Origin: an uncultured Erythrobacter sp.
GTDB taxonomy: Bacteria > Pseudomonadota > Alphaproteobacteria > Sphingomonadales > Sphingomonadaceae
NCBI GenBank assembly: GCA_947495555.1
Contig: CANLZI010000001.1
Span: 658,861-722,860 of the forward strand
Length of the DNA stretch: 64,000 bases
Direction: 5' to 3'
A model generated the notes under the pieces. That model did no database searches. It was not told where the DNA came from and was given only the letters and a program-made list of their open reading frames with translations. The position numbers and the translations under genes are program-made. The stretch's first letter is position 1; every line of letters starts with the position of its first letter. Of this stretch, positions 9,178 through 17,510 are shown one piece after another.

Positions 9178-9863
9178 CCGAGACAGGCCCGTCACCCAAA
9201 AAGCGCCACTCGCTCGTCACGCGCTTGTGGCATTGGCTGAACTTTGCCAGCTTAGCCGTGCTGTTCATGTCAGGCCTCAACATCTCCAACGCACATCGTT
9301 TTTTGTATTGGGGCCAATCGGGCTTTGACGCATCGCAAGCTTGGCTGGCGGTGCCACGTTTCCCCGGTTGGGCCACCATTCCGGGCTATTACGATCTGGC
9401 CGCAGCGCGCGACTGGCACATTCTAGCGGCGTGGTTCTTTGCGCTCGGATTGCTGGTGATGTGGGCAGCGTTGTTGTTCAGCGGCCGTTTCTGGCGCGAA
9501 ATGCGTACCTCTCCGGCGGAATGGAAACCCAGCGCATTTGCTCGATCCATTGCCGCGCATTGGCGGCTTGAATTGGCATCCTCGGGCTCAAAGTATAATT
9601 TCCTCCAACGCGTCGCCTATGGCGCTGTGCTGGGAATATTTCTGCCGATGATGATCGTTTCTGGCCTAGCCATCAGCCCAGGATTTGAACCAGCCGCGCC
9701 TTGGCTGGTTGATCTGTTTGGTGGCAGACAAAGCGCTCGCTCGGTTCATTTCATCGTAACTTGGGCCACCGTCGCGTTCTTCGCCGTGCATATCATTGCG
9801 GTGCTGGTGTCGGGCCCGATCAAGCAAATTGGCGATATGATCACAGGAGGCCGCGATGAGTAA
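9174..9863 (+). CDS. Cytochrome b561/Ni-hydrogenase b-type membrane subunit
   Basis: The 229-residue protein has at least four predicted membrane helices with histidines suited to b-haem ligation: TRLWHWLNFASL near residue 20, WHILAAWFFAL near 80, and VHFIVTWATVAFFAVHII near 185-200. This is the pattern of bacterial cytochrome b561 and of the b subunits of formate dehydrogenase or hydrogenase. It overlaps both the upstream reductase gene and the downstream Mo-oxidoreductase gene (stop at 9863, next ATG at 9856), so it is probably the membrane electron partner of that oxidoreductase. Confidence 0.85.
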   Translation: MTETGPSPKKRHSLVTRLWHWLNFASLAVLFMSGLNISNAHRFLYWGQSGFDASQAWLAVPRFPGWATIPGYYDLAAARDWHILAAWFFALGLLVMWAALLFSGRFWREMRTSPAEWKPSAFARSIAAHWRLELASSGSKYNFLQRVAYGAVLGIFLPMMIVSGLAISPGFEPAAPWLVDLFGGRQSARSVHFIVTWATVAFFAVHIIAVLVSGPIKQIGDMITGGRDE

Positions 9864-10605
9864 TGGCGTAAAGCGGCGGACAGCCCTTGCTGGAATGGCC
9901 GCTCTTTTCACCGGAGCCTGCGCCAAAGTGGCCGGAAGCGACGCCGGTTCATCCCTTCTGTCAGCAGCAGAGAAATGGCACCTTGCCGCGCATCGCGCGC
10001 TGGCCAATCGACAAGCTTTGGCAAGGGAATATCCGCGCACCGCGCTTGACCTGAACTTCCCGGCCAACGGATCGGTGACGGTTGACAGCGATGCCTATCG
10101 CGCATCGCAGGCAACTGGTTTTGCCGACTGGCGATTGCAGGTCGGTGGGCTGGTGGAAACGCCGCTTTCGCTCAGCCTAGAGAATATTCGTAAACTGCCC
10201 CAGCGCACCCAGATCACGCGTCAAGATTGCGTTGAGGGATGGAGCGCCATTGGCGAGTGGACTGGCCCACAATTGTCGGTTCTGTTGGACGCCGCCGGGG
10301 TTAAGCCAGAGGCCAATTTCATCGTTTTTCGCTGCGCCGATACGCTGTATGGTTCGCAATATTACGAGAGCGTGGATATGGTCGATGCCTATCACCCGCA
10401 AACCATCATCGCGCATGCCTTGAACGGGCAGCCTTTGCCAGTGGGAAATGGCGCGCCTTTGCGCATGCGGATCGAACGGCAATTAGGATACAAACATGCC
10501 AAATACCTCACCGCGATCGAAGCGGTCGCTTCCTTCGATGATATTGACGGGGGTCAAGGCGGTTTCTGGGAAGATCGCGGTTATCAATGGTACGCCGGTA
10601 TCTAG
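9856..10605 (+). CDS. Mo-pterin oxidoreductase, sulfite-oxidase/MsrP fold
   Basis: The 249-residue protein has an N-terminal KRRTALAG segment and a lipobox-like FTGAC, so it is likely exported, possibly as a lipoprotein. The catalytic domain includes RQDCVEGWSAIGEWTG (the Cys that would ligate molybdenum), FRCADTLYGSQYYESVDM, and GNGAPLRMRIERQLGYKHAKYL, all characteristic of the sulfite-oxidase/YedY superfamily. The gene overlaps the cytochrome b gene by eight bases. Together they look like a periplasmic oxidoreductase with a haem b membrane partner, similar in principle to MsrPQ, but the substrate cannot be read from the sequence. Confidence 0.87.
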   Translation: MSNGVKRRTALAGMAALFTGACAKVAGSDAGSSLLSAAEKWHLAAHRALANRQALAREYPRTALDLNFPANGSVTVDSDAYRASQATGFADWRLQVGGLVETPLSLSLENIRKLPQRTQITRQDCVEGWSAIGEWTGPQLSVLLDAAGVKPEANFIVFRCADTLYGSQYYESVDMVDAYHPQTIIAHALNGQPLPVGNGAPLRMRIERQLGYKHAKYLTAIEAVASFDDIDGGQGGFWEDRGYQWYAGI

Positions 10606-10608
10606 AGC

Positions 10609-11046
10609 CTATTCGGGATAGATCCGCAGCATCGCTTCCCAATCCGCCGCAATCAATTGCTCCAAAATTGCCAGGTCAACATCGGCCAGCTTGTTGATGT
10701 AAAGACAGCTCTTGCCGGTCTTGTATTTGCCCAGTTTGGCCAGCAATTCGTCGCGCCGGGATGCGGCTATGTCATCGCAATAACCTCCCATCAGATAGAG
10801 CGAGTGCTTGGCTTTGCGCGGGCTGAAACCAGCGCGCATCCAATGCACATCACGCCCGCTGGCATAGGTGGTGTGATATTGGCCGTATCCGATGATGCTT
10901 GGTCCCCACATTTGCGGTGCTTGGCCTGTCACTTTGCGGAACATTTCGTCGAGGATCAGCGCGTCATCACGCTTTGCATGTGGTTCTACTGCCGCAATGA
11001 ATTGCGCAGGATCAACATCGGTAATTTGCGTCTTGGCCTCAGACAT
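10609..11046 (-). CDS. DUF1801 domain protein
   Basis: The 145-residue protein has features of the DUF1801/YdhG-like fold: IGYGQYHTTYASGRDVHW, SLYLMGGY and a C-terminal GKSCLYINKLADVDLAILEQLI. It is soluble, with no signal peptide. It is convergent with the Mo-oxidoreductase gene (stops three bases apart) and shares no operon with neighbours. Proteins of this family have been linked loosely to metal or small-molecule binding, but no role is established. Confidence 0.85.
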   Translation of the reverse strand: MSEAKTQITDVDPAQFIAAVEPHAKRDDALILDEMFRKVTGQAPQMWGPSIIGYGQYHTTYASGRDVHWMRAGFSPRKAKHSLYLMGGYCDDIAASRRDELLAKLGKYKTGKSCLYINKLADVDLAILEQLIAADWEAMLRIYPE

Positions 11047-11121
11047 TTATCTTCTCCCTGATTGACAGTTTAGCCGGGGCAAAGCAGTCTGTCATCCAAT
11101 GCAAATGATGGGGGCTTGTCG

Positions 11122-12438
11122 ATGTGGCTGCTGGATAAATTTCTGAATAAGGCGATCAAGCAAGGTCAGCTGATCGTGACCGATTATGACTGCAAGGAAT
11201 ATACTTACGGCACCGATCCAGGCAGCTATCCAGAAGAATTGGGCGGCAAACCCGGCCCCATTCGTATCCGCCTGACGAACAAGAAAGCCTCCAAGCACAT
11301 CGCGCGCTATCCCCAACTTGGCGCTGGCGAGGCTTTCATGTGGGAGTGGCTGGTGGTCGAAGAACCGCACGACATTCGCGATATGATCTTGTTCGTGACA
11401 ATGAATGCAAAGCGGCTTGGCCAGGCATCGCTGAAGCCCCAGACAAAAACGCGCAAATTTGCCCAGAAAATGATTGCCGCTGTGGACGGAATCAACCTGC
11501 GCAGTTCGGCAGCAAAAAATGCCGCCCATACCTATAATCTGACTCGCGAATTGTATGAGCGCTTCTTGGACGAAGACCGTCAGTACACGATGGCCTATTA
11601 CCGCGATGGTGATCCAAAGCAGACGTCGCTCGAACAGGCGCAAATGGACAAGAAAGCGCACCTGGCAGCCAAACTGTACCTAAAGCCAGGCATGAAAGTG
11701 CTGGACATTGGCTGCGGCTGGGGCGGCTTCGCGCTCTATCTGCACAAAATGTATGGCGTGGAAGTGACCGGCGTGGCGCTTGCCGAAGACCAGATCGCGT
11801 TCTGTAAAGAACGGGCCGAGGCAGAGGGTGTGGCTGACAAGGTCAAATTCCACTTGATGGATTATCGCGATGTAGAGGGCGAATTTGACCGGATATCTTC
11901 GGTTGGCTTGCTGGAGCACGTCGGCACCATCCATTACCCGCAATTCTTCGAACACACGCATCGGCTGCTGAAACCCGGCGGCGTGATGATCAGCCATTGC
12001 TGCGGGCGATCCGGCAAACCCGGCTTCACCGACGCATGGACACGCAAGTACATCTTCCCGGGTGGCTATATCCCCGCGCTCAGCGAATTGGTCACCGAAA
12101 GCGAGAAGAACGGCTGGCAAGTGATGGATGTGGAGGCAATGCGCTTCCATTATTCCTACACTTTGGAGGAATGGTACAAGCGCACCGTCATGCACCGTGA
12201 GCAAATCACGCAAATGTATGACGATACTTTCTATCGCATGTGGCTGTTTTATCTGGCCGGAGCGGAACAAAGTTTCCGCAATGGCACAATGGTCAATTGG
12301 CAGATCCAATATGTGAAAGACCGAAGCGCCATTCCGATGACCCGCGAGTATATCCAGGAAGAAAGCGCACGCCTTAGGGCCAAGGGAGAGATTCCCAGCT
12401 GGCGGTTTGATCCCGATGTAAAACAGGCCGCAGAATAG
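11122..12438 (+). CDS. Cyclopropane-fatty-acyl-phospholipid synthase family methyltransferase
   Basis: The 438-residue cytoplasmic enzyme would transfer a methyl or methylene group from S-adenosylmethionine to unsaturated acyl chains of phospholipids. It has the SAM-binding VLDIGCGWGGFALYL near residue 194, FDRISSVGLLEHVG, and the CFA-type C-terminus with ALSELVTESEKNGW and the EEWYKR segment. The ATG at 11122 is preferred over an in-frame TTG at 11116 because GGGGG lies seven bases before it. It is convergent with an acyltransferase gene. Whether the product is a cyclopropane or another methylated lipid is not decidable here. Confidence 0.88.
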   Translation: MWLLDKFLNKAIKQGQLIVTDYDCKEYTYGTDPGSYPEELGGKPGPIRIRLTNKKASKHIARYPQLGAGEAFMWEWLVVEEPHDIRDMILFVTMNAKRLGQASLKPQTKTRKFAQKMIAAVDGINLRSSAAKNAAHTYNLTRELYERFLDEDRQYTMAYYRDGDPKQTSLEQAQMDKKAHLAAKLYLKPGMKVLDIGCGWGGFALYLHKMYGVEVTGVALAEDQIAFCKERAEAEGVADKVKFHLMDYRDVEGEFDRISSVGLLEHVGTIHYPQFFEHTHRLLKPGGVMISHCCGRSGKPGFTDAWTRKYIFPGGYIPALSELVTESEKNGWQVMDVEAMRFHYSYTLEEWYKRTVMHREQITQMYDDTFYRMWLFYLAGAEQSFRNGTMVNWQIQYVKDRSAIPMTREYIQEESARLRAKGEIPSWRFDPDVKQAAE

Positions 12439-12475
12439 GCCTACCCGCCCTACTCCATCATCGGACGCCGCTTTG

Positions 12476-13858
12476 TCATTCGGCAGAGGGCGTCCGCTTG
12501 AACCAGCCATAAACCGGTCCAAAGCCAAGCAGCCCGGCCCCGATAAAGGGTAAGGCCACTACCCATATCCGCACGCCGGTGAGTCCTTCGGGACTGGCGA
12601 TACTGATCGCAGCGGTCATAGCCAGACCAATGCATATGGCCAGAACGCCCAACACCACGCGCAGCTTTGGCACAGTGCGACCTCCTCTGATCGGAATGAA
12701 CACCCTTTCATGCCGGGCGAAAACGCCGATCATCGGCAGCAAGGCCGCCATATACAGCGCAAACCAAATCGGCCTGTTCCACCACCAAGCGGCGGTGCCC
12801 GGGAAGATATCCAGGCCGATGCCGCCCATCACCCAAGCCAGCACCATCACCAGCACAAAGGCAGTCAGGTGCCACAGATAGACGGTCATAATCATGCCAT
12901 TCATCAAAACCGTCGCAGTCCACAAAGCTGCATTATCCAGCATTTTGCGACCCACAGGCTCCAAGGCCAGCACCAACCCAGCCTGCATCACACCCAGCGC
13001 CAGCAAAGCGATGGTGGGCGGCATGGAATTGGTGATCTCGGCACCCGGCACACCAATCATGGCAATTGGGTAAGGTCCATAAACGGTCAGTCCGATCAAT
13101 ATCGCCAGCGCGGCGGCAAACCAGGCCAATCCAACCATCGGCTTGGCAAAGGATCCGTCTTTCCAAGCATAGCCCAATTGATGAATGCCAACCCAGACGA
13201 ACAAGAAATTGATGAAATTGAGATAGTCCACGCCTTGCGCCAAGGTCAGCCAATCGACTGCGACCGCCGCAGTGGCCAGAGCGAAGAAGCTGCCAAATCC
13301 ATACCGCTTCCATGCTCTCAGACTGAGCGGGGTCAGTGCCGTGACCAGCAGATACACCGCCAAAAACCATACCGGAATGAGGGCCAACTCGGTCGCCATG
13401 CGCACATTGGCGCGATCCATACCTGCCAGCGTCATCGCAAAGGCCAGCCCCGCCCACAGGAACAGCATGGGGAACACCGGCGTTATCAGGCGCTGCACCC
13501 GGCTTGCAAACCAATCCCGGTAGACGCCCTTCTGCCCGGCCTCTGTCTTGCGCAATTGCGCGCTCCAGCTCACTCCGTTGGAATATCCTCCGACAAGGAA
13601 GAAGATCGGCATGACTTGGAAACCCCAAGTCAGCCATTGCGACCACGGCAAAATACCCAGCAAATGGCCGCCCTGCACTGCGCCTTGATCGTCAATATAG
13701 GGCGCTGCCACCAGCCAATGGCCTATCACCACCGCCAGAATGGAAAGCGCCCTCAGAAAATCGACCCAGCGGTTGCGTTCGGGCGGCGCCATGGCCGCCA
13801 TTTCACTCGCCTTGGCCCATAGGCCTCGCTTGGGCTTCGTATCGCCGTCGTGCGTCAA
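12476..13858 (-). CDS. Acyltransferase-3 family integral membrane protein
   Basis: The 460-residue protein has about ten hydrophobic helices. Near its N-terminus it shows RWVDFLRALSILAVVIGHW, where the Arg and the GH histidine fit the conserved acyltransferase-3 motif, and QVMPIFFLVGGYSNG follows. Members transfer acyl groups to sugars, glucans, peptidoglycan or lipids across the inner membrane. It lies alone on the minus strand between a convergent methyltransferase gene and divergent argG, so the acceptor cannot be inferred from context. Confidence 0.88.
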   Translation of the reverse strand: MTHDGDTKPKRGLWAKASEMAAMAPPERNRWVDFLRALSILAVVIGHWLVAAPYIDDQGAVQGGHLLGILPWSQWLTWGFQVMPIFFLVGGYSNGVSWSAQLRKTEAGQKGVYRDWFASRVQRLITPVFPMLFLWAGLAFAMTLAGMDRANVRMATELALIPVWFLAVYLLVTALTPLSLRAWKRYGFGSFFALATAAVAVDWLTLAQGVDYLNFINFLFVWVGIHQLGYAWKDGSFAKPMVGLAWFAAALAILIGLTVYGPYPIAMIGVPGAEITNSMPPTIALLALGVMQAGLVLALEPVGRKMLDNAALWTATVLMNGMIMTVYLWHLTAFVLVMVLAWVMGGIGLDIFPGTAAWWWNRPIWFALYMAALLPMIGVFARHERVFIPIRGGRTVPKLRVVLGVLAICIGLAMTAAISIASPEGLTGVRIWVVALPFIGAGLLGFGPVYGWFKRTPSAE

Positions 13859-14001
13859 AACTCGTTCTCCCGCAGTGCCTTGCCCAAGATATTGGGTGCT
13901 TCACGGAGCAATGCAACCAATTGCCCATTCCCGCTATTCCCATTGCCCAGCGGCGGCAGTCCTGTTAGCGGGCGCAGCAATTCCTTTTGAAACGAGCGAT
14001 C

Positions 14002-15219
14002 ATGTCCGAAATCAAACGTGTTGTCCTCGCCTATTCCGGCGGTCTTGATACCTCTGTCATTGCAAAGTGGCTGGAGGTGGAACGCGGGCTGGAAGTTGTC
14101 ACATTCACCGCCGACCTGGGTCAGGGTGAGGAAATTGAGCCTGCCCGCGAAAAAGCACGGGCCATGGGGATACCGGACAAGCATATCTTTATCGAAGATT
14201 TGCGTGAGGAATTCGTCCGCGACTTTGTCTTTCCGATGATGCGCGCCAACGCACGTTACGAAGGTGACTATCTGCTCGGCACCTCGATCGCGCGCCCGCT
14301 CATCTCTAAGCGTCTGGTCGAAATTGCGCATGAAACCGGCGCAGATGCCATTGCGCATGGCGCAACCGGCAAAGGCAATGACCAGGTCCGTTTCGAGCTG
14401 AGCGCCTATGCGCTTGATCCTGACATCACGGTTATCGCTCCTTGGCGCGAATGGGATTTGACCAGTCGCACGGCTTTGATCGCATGGGCAGAAGCGCACC
14501 AGATCGCAGTACCAACCGACAAACGCGGCGACAGTCCCTTCTCCACCGACGCCAATCTTCTTCACACCTCGTCCGAGGGTAAAGTGCTGGAAGATCCGTG
14601 GGAAGAAACCCCGGATTACGTCTATTCACGCACCGACCACCCGGAGGATGCGCCAGATACCCCCGAATATATCACGGTTGATTTTGAGCGCGGTGATGGG
14701 GTTGCCTTGAATGGCGAGGCGATGAGCCCGGCTACTTTGCTGACCGCATTGAACGATCTTGGCCGCAAGCATGGCATTGGCCGGCTTGATCTGGTCGAGA
14801 ACCGCTTTGTCGGCATGAAATCGCGCGGCATGTATGAAACGCCAGGCGGCGAGATATACGCTCGCGCCCATCGCGGGATTGAACAAATCACTCTGGATCG
14901 AGGCGCGGCTCACCTCAAAGACGAACTGATGCCCAAATACGCCGAGCTGATCTACAATGGCTTCTGGTTCGCGCCTGAACGCGAGATGCTGCAAGCCGCG
15001 ATTGACCACAGCCAAGACAAGGTGACAGGCACCGTCCGGCTCAAATTGTATAAGGGCAATGCGATCCTGGTCGGCCGCAAGAGCCCGCATTCGCTCTACT
15101 CCGAGGCCCATGTGACCTTTGAAGATGATGCAGGTGCCTATGATCAGCATGACGCCGAAGGCTTCATCAAGTTGAACGCGCTTCGGTTGAAATTGCTGGC
15201 AAAGCGCGATCGCAGCTGA
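14002..15219 (+). CDS. argG: Argininosuccinate synthase
   Basis: ArgG joins citrulline and aspartate with ATP to form argininosuccinate, the penultimate step of arginine synthesis. The 405-residue protein has the N-type ATP pyrophosphatase P-loop AYSGGLDTS near residue 10, then [23 protein letters not shown] and [13 protein letters not shown] chose ATG 14002 because [14 protein letters not shown] is the standard N-terminus; an in-frame ATG lies five codons earlier. It is a single gene here, followed by a long non-coding or small-ORF region. Confidence 0.96.
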   Translation: MSEIKRVVLAYSGGLDTSVIAKWLEVERGLEVVTFTADLGQGEEIEPAREKARAMGIPDKHIFIEDLREEFVRDFVFPMMRANARYEGDYLLGTSIARPLISKRLVEIAHETGADAIAHGATGKGNDQVRFELSAYALDPDITVIAPWREWDLTSRTALIAWAEAHQIAVPTDKRGDSPFSTDANLLHTSSEGKVLEDPWEETPDYVYSRTDHPEDAPDTPEYITVDFERGDGVALNGEAMSPATLLTALNDLGRKHGIGRLDLVENRFVGMKSRGMYETPGGEIYARAHRGIEQITLDRGAAHLKDELMPKYAELIYNGFWFAPEREMLQAAIDHSQDKVTGTVRLKLYKGNAILVGRKSPHSLYSEAHVTFEDDAGAYDQHDAEGFIKLNALRLKLLAKRDRS

Positions 15220-15250
15220 ACCCAATCGCATTTTGCGACGAGGCGTTTAG

Positions 15251-15293
15251 TTATCCACTCGTGTCCACAAGTGATCTTGGGAAAAGTGGATAA
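15251..15293. promoter_or_regulatory. Inverted pair of DnaA-box-like sites
   Basis: TTATCCACT at 15251-15259 and its exact reverse complement AGTGGATAA at 15285-15293 each match the DnaA box TTATCCACA in 8 of 9 positions. They sit in an AT-richer spacer 31 bases after argG. This could be a DnaA-binding locus that titrates DnaA or controls the downstream transcript. There are too few sites to call an origin. Confidence 0.4.
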
Positions 15294-15645
15294 GTCGGGC
15301 TTGCTACCCTTGAACGACTCACTTTTTCGGCGCAGTTTTAATTCATCGGAAGGGCAGAGAACCTCCATGAGAAATCAAACCTTAGGGATTGATTTCACAA
15401 GGAAAATCAAAACCCAGAAGACGCGGTGGTGATTGTCCACGCGGTCTTTGAGACAGGTCATGCAAAAGGCTTCGGCCGGACACAAGGCAGGTTGTTTGAG
15501 GAGAACGCGATCGCTGATCCACTGGATAGACCGAGCATTCGGTAACCGAACGATGGAGGGAAGAAGGCTTAGGCCGGAAACCAGCCGCTTGAGAACGGGT
15601 GCCAATATGGATGATTGGTCTCGGTACCTAAGGAAGGCAGGTACG

Positions 15646-15809
15646 ATGAAGAAAGACTTCGGTCTGGAACCATCGGAAGCGCTGGAAAAGGAACCGGATG
15701 CTGGCGCGAGCGCCGGTAGGGAAGCCCACCAATTCGTTGGAGGGTGAAAGCATCGGAGGCCAAGCGCTTCTTGAAAGGTTCGCCGGACAAGAAGACCACG
15801 CGCTGGTAA
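15646..15809 (+). other. Two overlapping tiny ORFs before a terminator
   Basis: The first ORF (15646-15747, 33 residues, MKKDFGLEPSEALEKEPDAG...) has AGGAAGG eight bases before its ATG. The frame is open further upstream to 15433. Its TGA overlaps a GTG (GTGA) that opens a 21-residue ORF (15744-15809) ending in DKKTTRW and TAA, five bases before the terminator stem. Codon choice looks like that of neighbouring genes. They may be two coupled small proteins, one protein made by a -1 frameshift, or chance frames in an RNA gene. Confidence 0.25.
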
Positions 15810-15813
15810 GAGT

Positions 15814-15848
15814 GGGGTCGGCAGCAATGCCGGCCCCATTTGCTTTTG
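15814..15848 (+). terminator. Intrinsic terminator of the 15.4-15.8 kb transcript
   Basis: GGGGTCGGC (15814-15822) pairs with GCCGGCCCC (15829-15837) around a six-base loop, nine pairs including one G-U, followed by ATTTGCTTTT. It marks the 3' end of a plus-strand transcript that contains no normal-size gene. Confidence 0.85.
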
Positions 15849-15974
15849 CAGGCATGCCGGGCTTGGCTTTGTGAACCAATCCATCTCCAAATTTCGCTGC
15901 GCCGCCCGACTTATGGGCCAAAATGCCCGTCACGATTTGCGTGCGCGGCAAATTCTCCGCTAAACTCCCGTGTG

Positions 15975-16508
15975 ATGGAGAGGGTTTCGCCAAGCATCTG
16001 CGCCCGCAATCGGGCCGCATGGGCACCGCTGGCTGCGATGGCGGCGCTGTTGGCCATCTTTGCCACTCCTGCCCTCGCCCAATCAGACGAGATGGAGTTT
16101 GACGAACACTTTGCCCCGTTCGACACCAAGCCGCCGCTCTATCGCCCTGGCACGGAAGAGGACGCGGTCGACCTCACCACCATTACCCCGCCGCGCGAGG
16201 GGCATAATGTCATCCGCAGCCTGGGGCGCGGCACGGCGTCCTATTACGGCAAGCGGTTTCACGGCCGGATGACTGCCAATGGCGAGCTGTTCGACATGAA
16301 CGCCATGACCGCCGCCCACAAAACCCTCCCCTTTGGCACCAGAGTGCGCGTGACCAATCCGGTCAACGGCAAGTCCGTGGTGGTGCGGATCAACGACAGA
16401 GGACCATTTATCCGAGGCCGGGTGATCGATGTCAGCCGCGCCGCCGCACGAAAACTCGGCATGATTAAGCGGGGCCATGCCTCTGTTCAGTTGGACATTA
16501 TCGGCTAG
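15975..16508 (+). CDS. rlpA: RlpA-like double-psi beta-barrel protein
   Basis: The 177-residue protein has a signal peptide ([18 protein letters not shown]) and a C-terminal double-psi beta-barrel domain: [47 protein letters not shown] and [15 protein letters not shown]. RlpA proteins cleave glycan strands lacking stem peptides and act at the septum. It lacks a C-terminal SPOR domain, so septal targeting is not evident. ATG 15975 starts the signal peptide and is preferred over longer in-frame starts that would read through the terminator at 15814. Confidence 0.87.
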   Translation: MERVSPSICARNRAAWAPLAAMAALLAIFATPALAQSDEMEFDEHFAPFDTKPPLYRPGTEEDAVDLTTITPPREGHNVIRSLGRGTASYYGKRFHGRMTANGELFDMNAMTAAHKTLPFGTRVRVTNPVNGKSVVVRINDRGPFIRGRVIDVSRAAARKLGMIKRGHASVQLDIIG

Positions 16509-16562
16509 CCACGCGCTAAGACCAATGTCGAGAATTGGCGCGCTGTAGAAATTGGCTTGGAG

Positions 16563-16868
16563 TTATTTACTCGGCAAAGGCACTCCGACGCGGGTTGCGC
16601 AATTGCGCACGATCCGCTCGACGGCTTGGCGGCCCTCGCCCAGCATATCGGTGATCTCCACACCCTCGGCGGCCATATCGTCAGCCATGCAGCTGCACAG
16701 CGCATTGCCCTTGGCGGGGTCAGGTGACATCCGGCCAAATTGACGCTCGCATTTGGCGATGGCGGCGGCCCGCACGTCCTCTGGGCTTTGCGGCCCGCAG
16801 GCGGTCAAACCCATCGCGGCCAAACCCATCATGGCCAGCCTTGTTTTGGTGATTATGCGGTTGTTCAT
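16563..16868 (-). CDS. Small cysteine-rich lipoprotein
   Basis: The 101-residue protein has a lipoprotein signal peptide ending in GLTAC (lipidated Cys near residue 24). The mature part contains further cysteines (AKCERQFG, ALCSCMADD, RNCATRVG) and a pattern seen in small periplasmic proteins that may form disulfides. The ATG at 16868 has GGAGGGG upstream and overlaps the stop of a 56-residue membrane ORF (ATGA), so the two are probably translationally coupled. I do not recognise the family. Confidence 0.75.
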   Translation of the reverse strand: MNNRIITKTRLAMMGLAAMGLTACGPQSPEDVRAAAIAKCERQFGRMSPDPAKGNALCSCMADDMAAEGVEITDMLGEGRQAVERIVRNCATRVGVPLPSK

Positions 16869-17035
16869 AGTCCCCTCCTCTGAATTGTATGTGTGCATCG
16901 CAGCGCGCGGCTGTGCATCCGATCAGCCTTGTTGGTTGATTTGCCGCTCATTACAAAGGTCAGGAAGACCGTGACAAAACCGATCAACACCACCGCGATA
17001 CCTGCCGTGGTCGGAAAGAATGCTTCGAGTTCCAT
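16865..17035 (-). CDS. 56-residue single-span membrane protein
   Basis: The frame starts at ATG 17035 with AGAGGGG about nine bases upstream. It encodes MELEAFFPTTAG, a clear transmembrane helix (IAVVLIGFVTVFLTFVM) and a basic tail. Its TGA overlaps the ATG of the downstream lipoprotein (ATGA), which is strong support for a real gene. Size, membrane helix and coupling to a lipoprotein suggest a small envelope-associated pair. No family is recognised. Confidence 0.6.
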   Translation of the reverse strand: MELEAFFPTTAGIAVVLIGFVTVFLTFVMSGKSTNKADRMHSRALRCTHTIQRRGL

Positions 17036-17510
17036 GCACTTGCCCCTCTAAGGCGCGACCTATCGCCAATTTAGGGCGGGAGATGGGAGCGTCAATTGCG
17101 GCTTGTGGAAAGCGGGTGTGGGTAGTGTCAGAGAGGTTGGCTTGGCCGCGGACCACGGTCACCGCCTAGGTGGCCGCAAGCCCGACCGGGCGCCCGCAGC
17201 GAAGCGAGGATAGCCAAGGCGCACGGACGTGCGCCGCCCGGCGCCTGAGGGGCATAACGAAAGGCTACCGCCACACAGACCAAGCCACCTACCGCGTCAC
17301 CCAGGCCCCAAAAAACATAGACTCGCCGCGGTCCAGCTTACTTGAAGCTCTGCGCGAACGAAGAAAACAGCTGGGCCTCGGATCAAGTCCGAGGTGACGA
17401 AGTGAGGCCTCTCCGCCTCCCCTCTTGCCATCGCAAAAGGACCATCATCAAATAGGCCGCCACGAAAAAAGATGGATGCGTCGCGGCGCTCGTTCTTATA
17501 GGCCAGCCCG
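17036..17510. repeat. Gene-free spacer with inverted repeats
   Basis: No gene is supported here. It holds three stems: GGTCACC/GGTGGCC at 17157-17175, GGCGCAC/GTGCGCC at 17218-17235, and CCTCGGA/TCCGAGG at 17376-17394. The last lies within a segment (around GGATCAAGTCCGAGGTGACG) that resembles short dispersed repeats I associate with Erythrobacteraceae genomes. The stretch looks like a repeat-filled spacer between two divergent units. Confidence 0.5.

Larger units (their letters stand above)
15367..15848 (+). ncRNA. Candidate structured transcript downstream of argG
   Basis: This 480-base stretch has no gene of normal size but is rich in compact hairpins: TTGATTT/AAATCAA at about 15386-15410, a GTACCT/AGGTAC stem around 15624-15644, AGAC-UUCG-GTCT at about 15654-15665, CTGGCG-CGAG-CGCCGG near 15700, CTTCTTG/CAAGAAG at about 15767-15793, and a final terminator at 15814-15848. 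The ending and hairpin density suggest an RNA gene or a heavily structured leader. It does not carry landmarks of RNase P RNA, tmRNA, SRP RNA or 6S RNA that I can recognise. It also contains tiny ORFs, described separately. Confidence 0.35.

Noticed and set aside
15375..15890. 171-codon minus-strand open frame across the structured region
   Set aside because: No ribosome site, unusual composition, and it crosses the terminator stem; the plus-strand signals explain the region better.
16923..17162. 79-codon minus-strand frame overlapping the small membrane ORF
   Set aside because: The alternative frame 16865-17035 has a ribosome site, a membrane helix and a coupled stop, so it is preferred.
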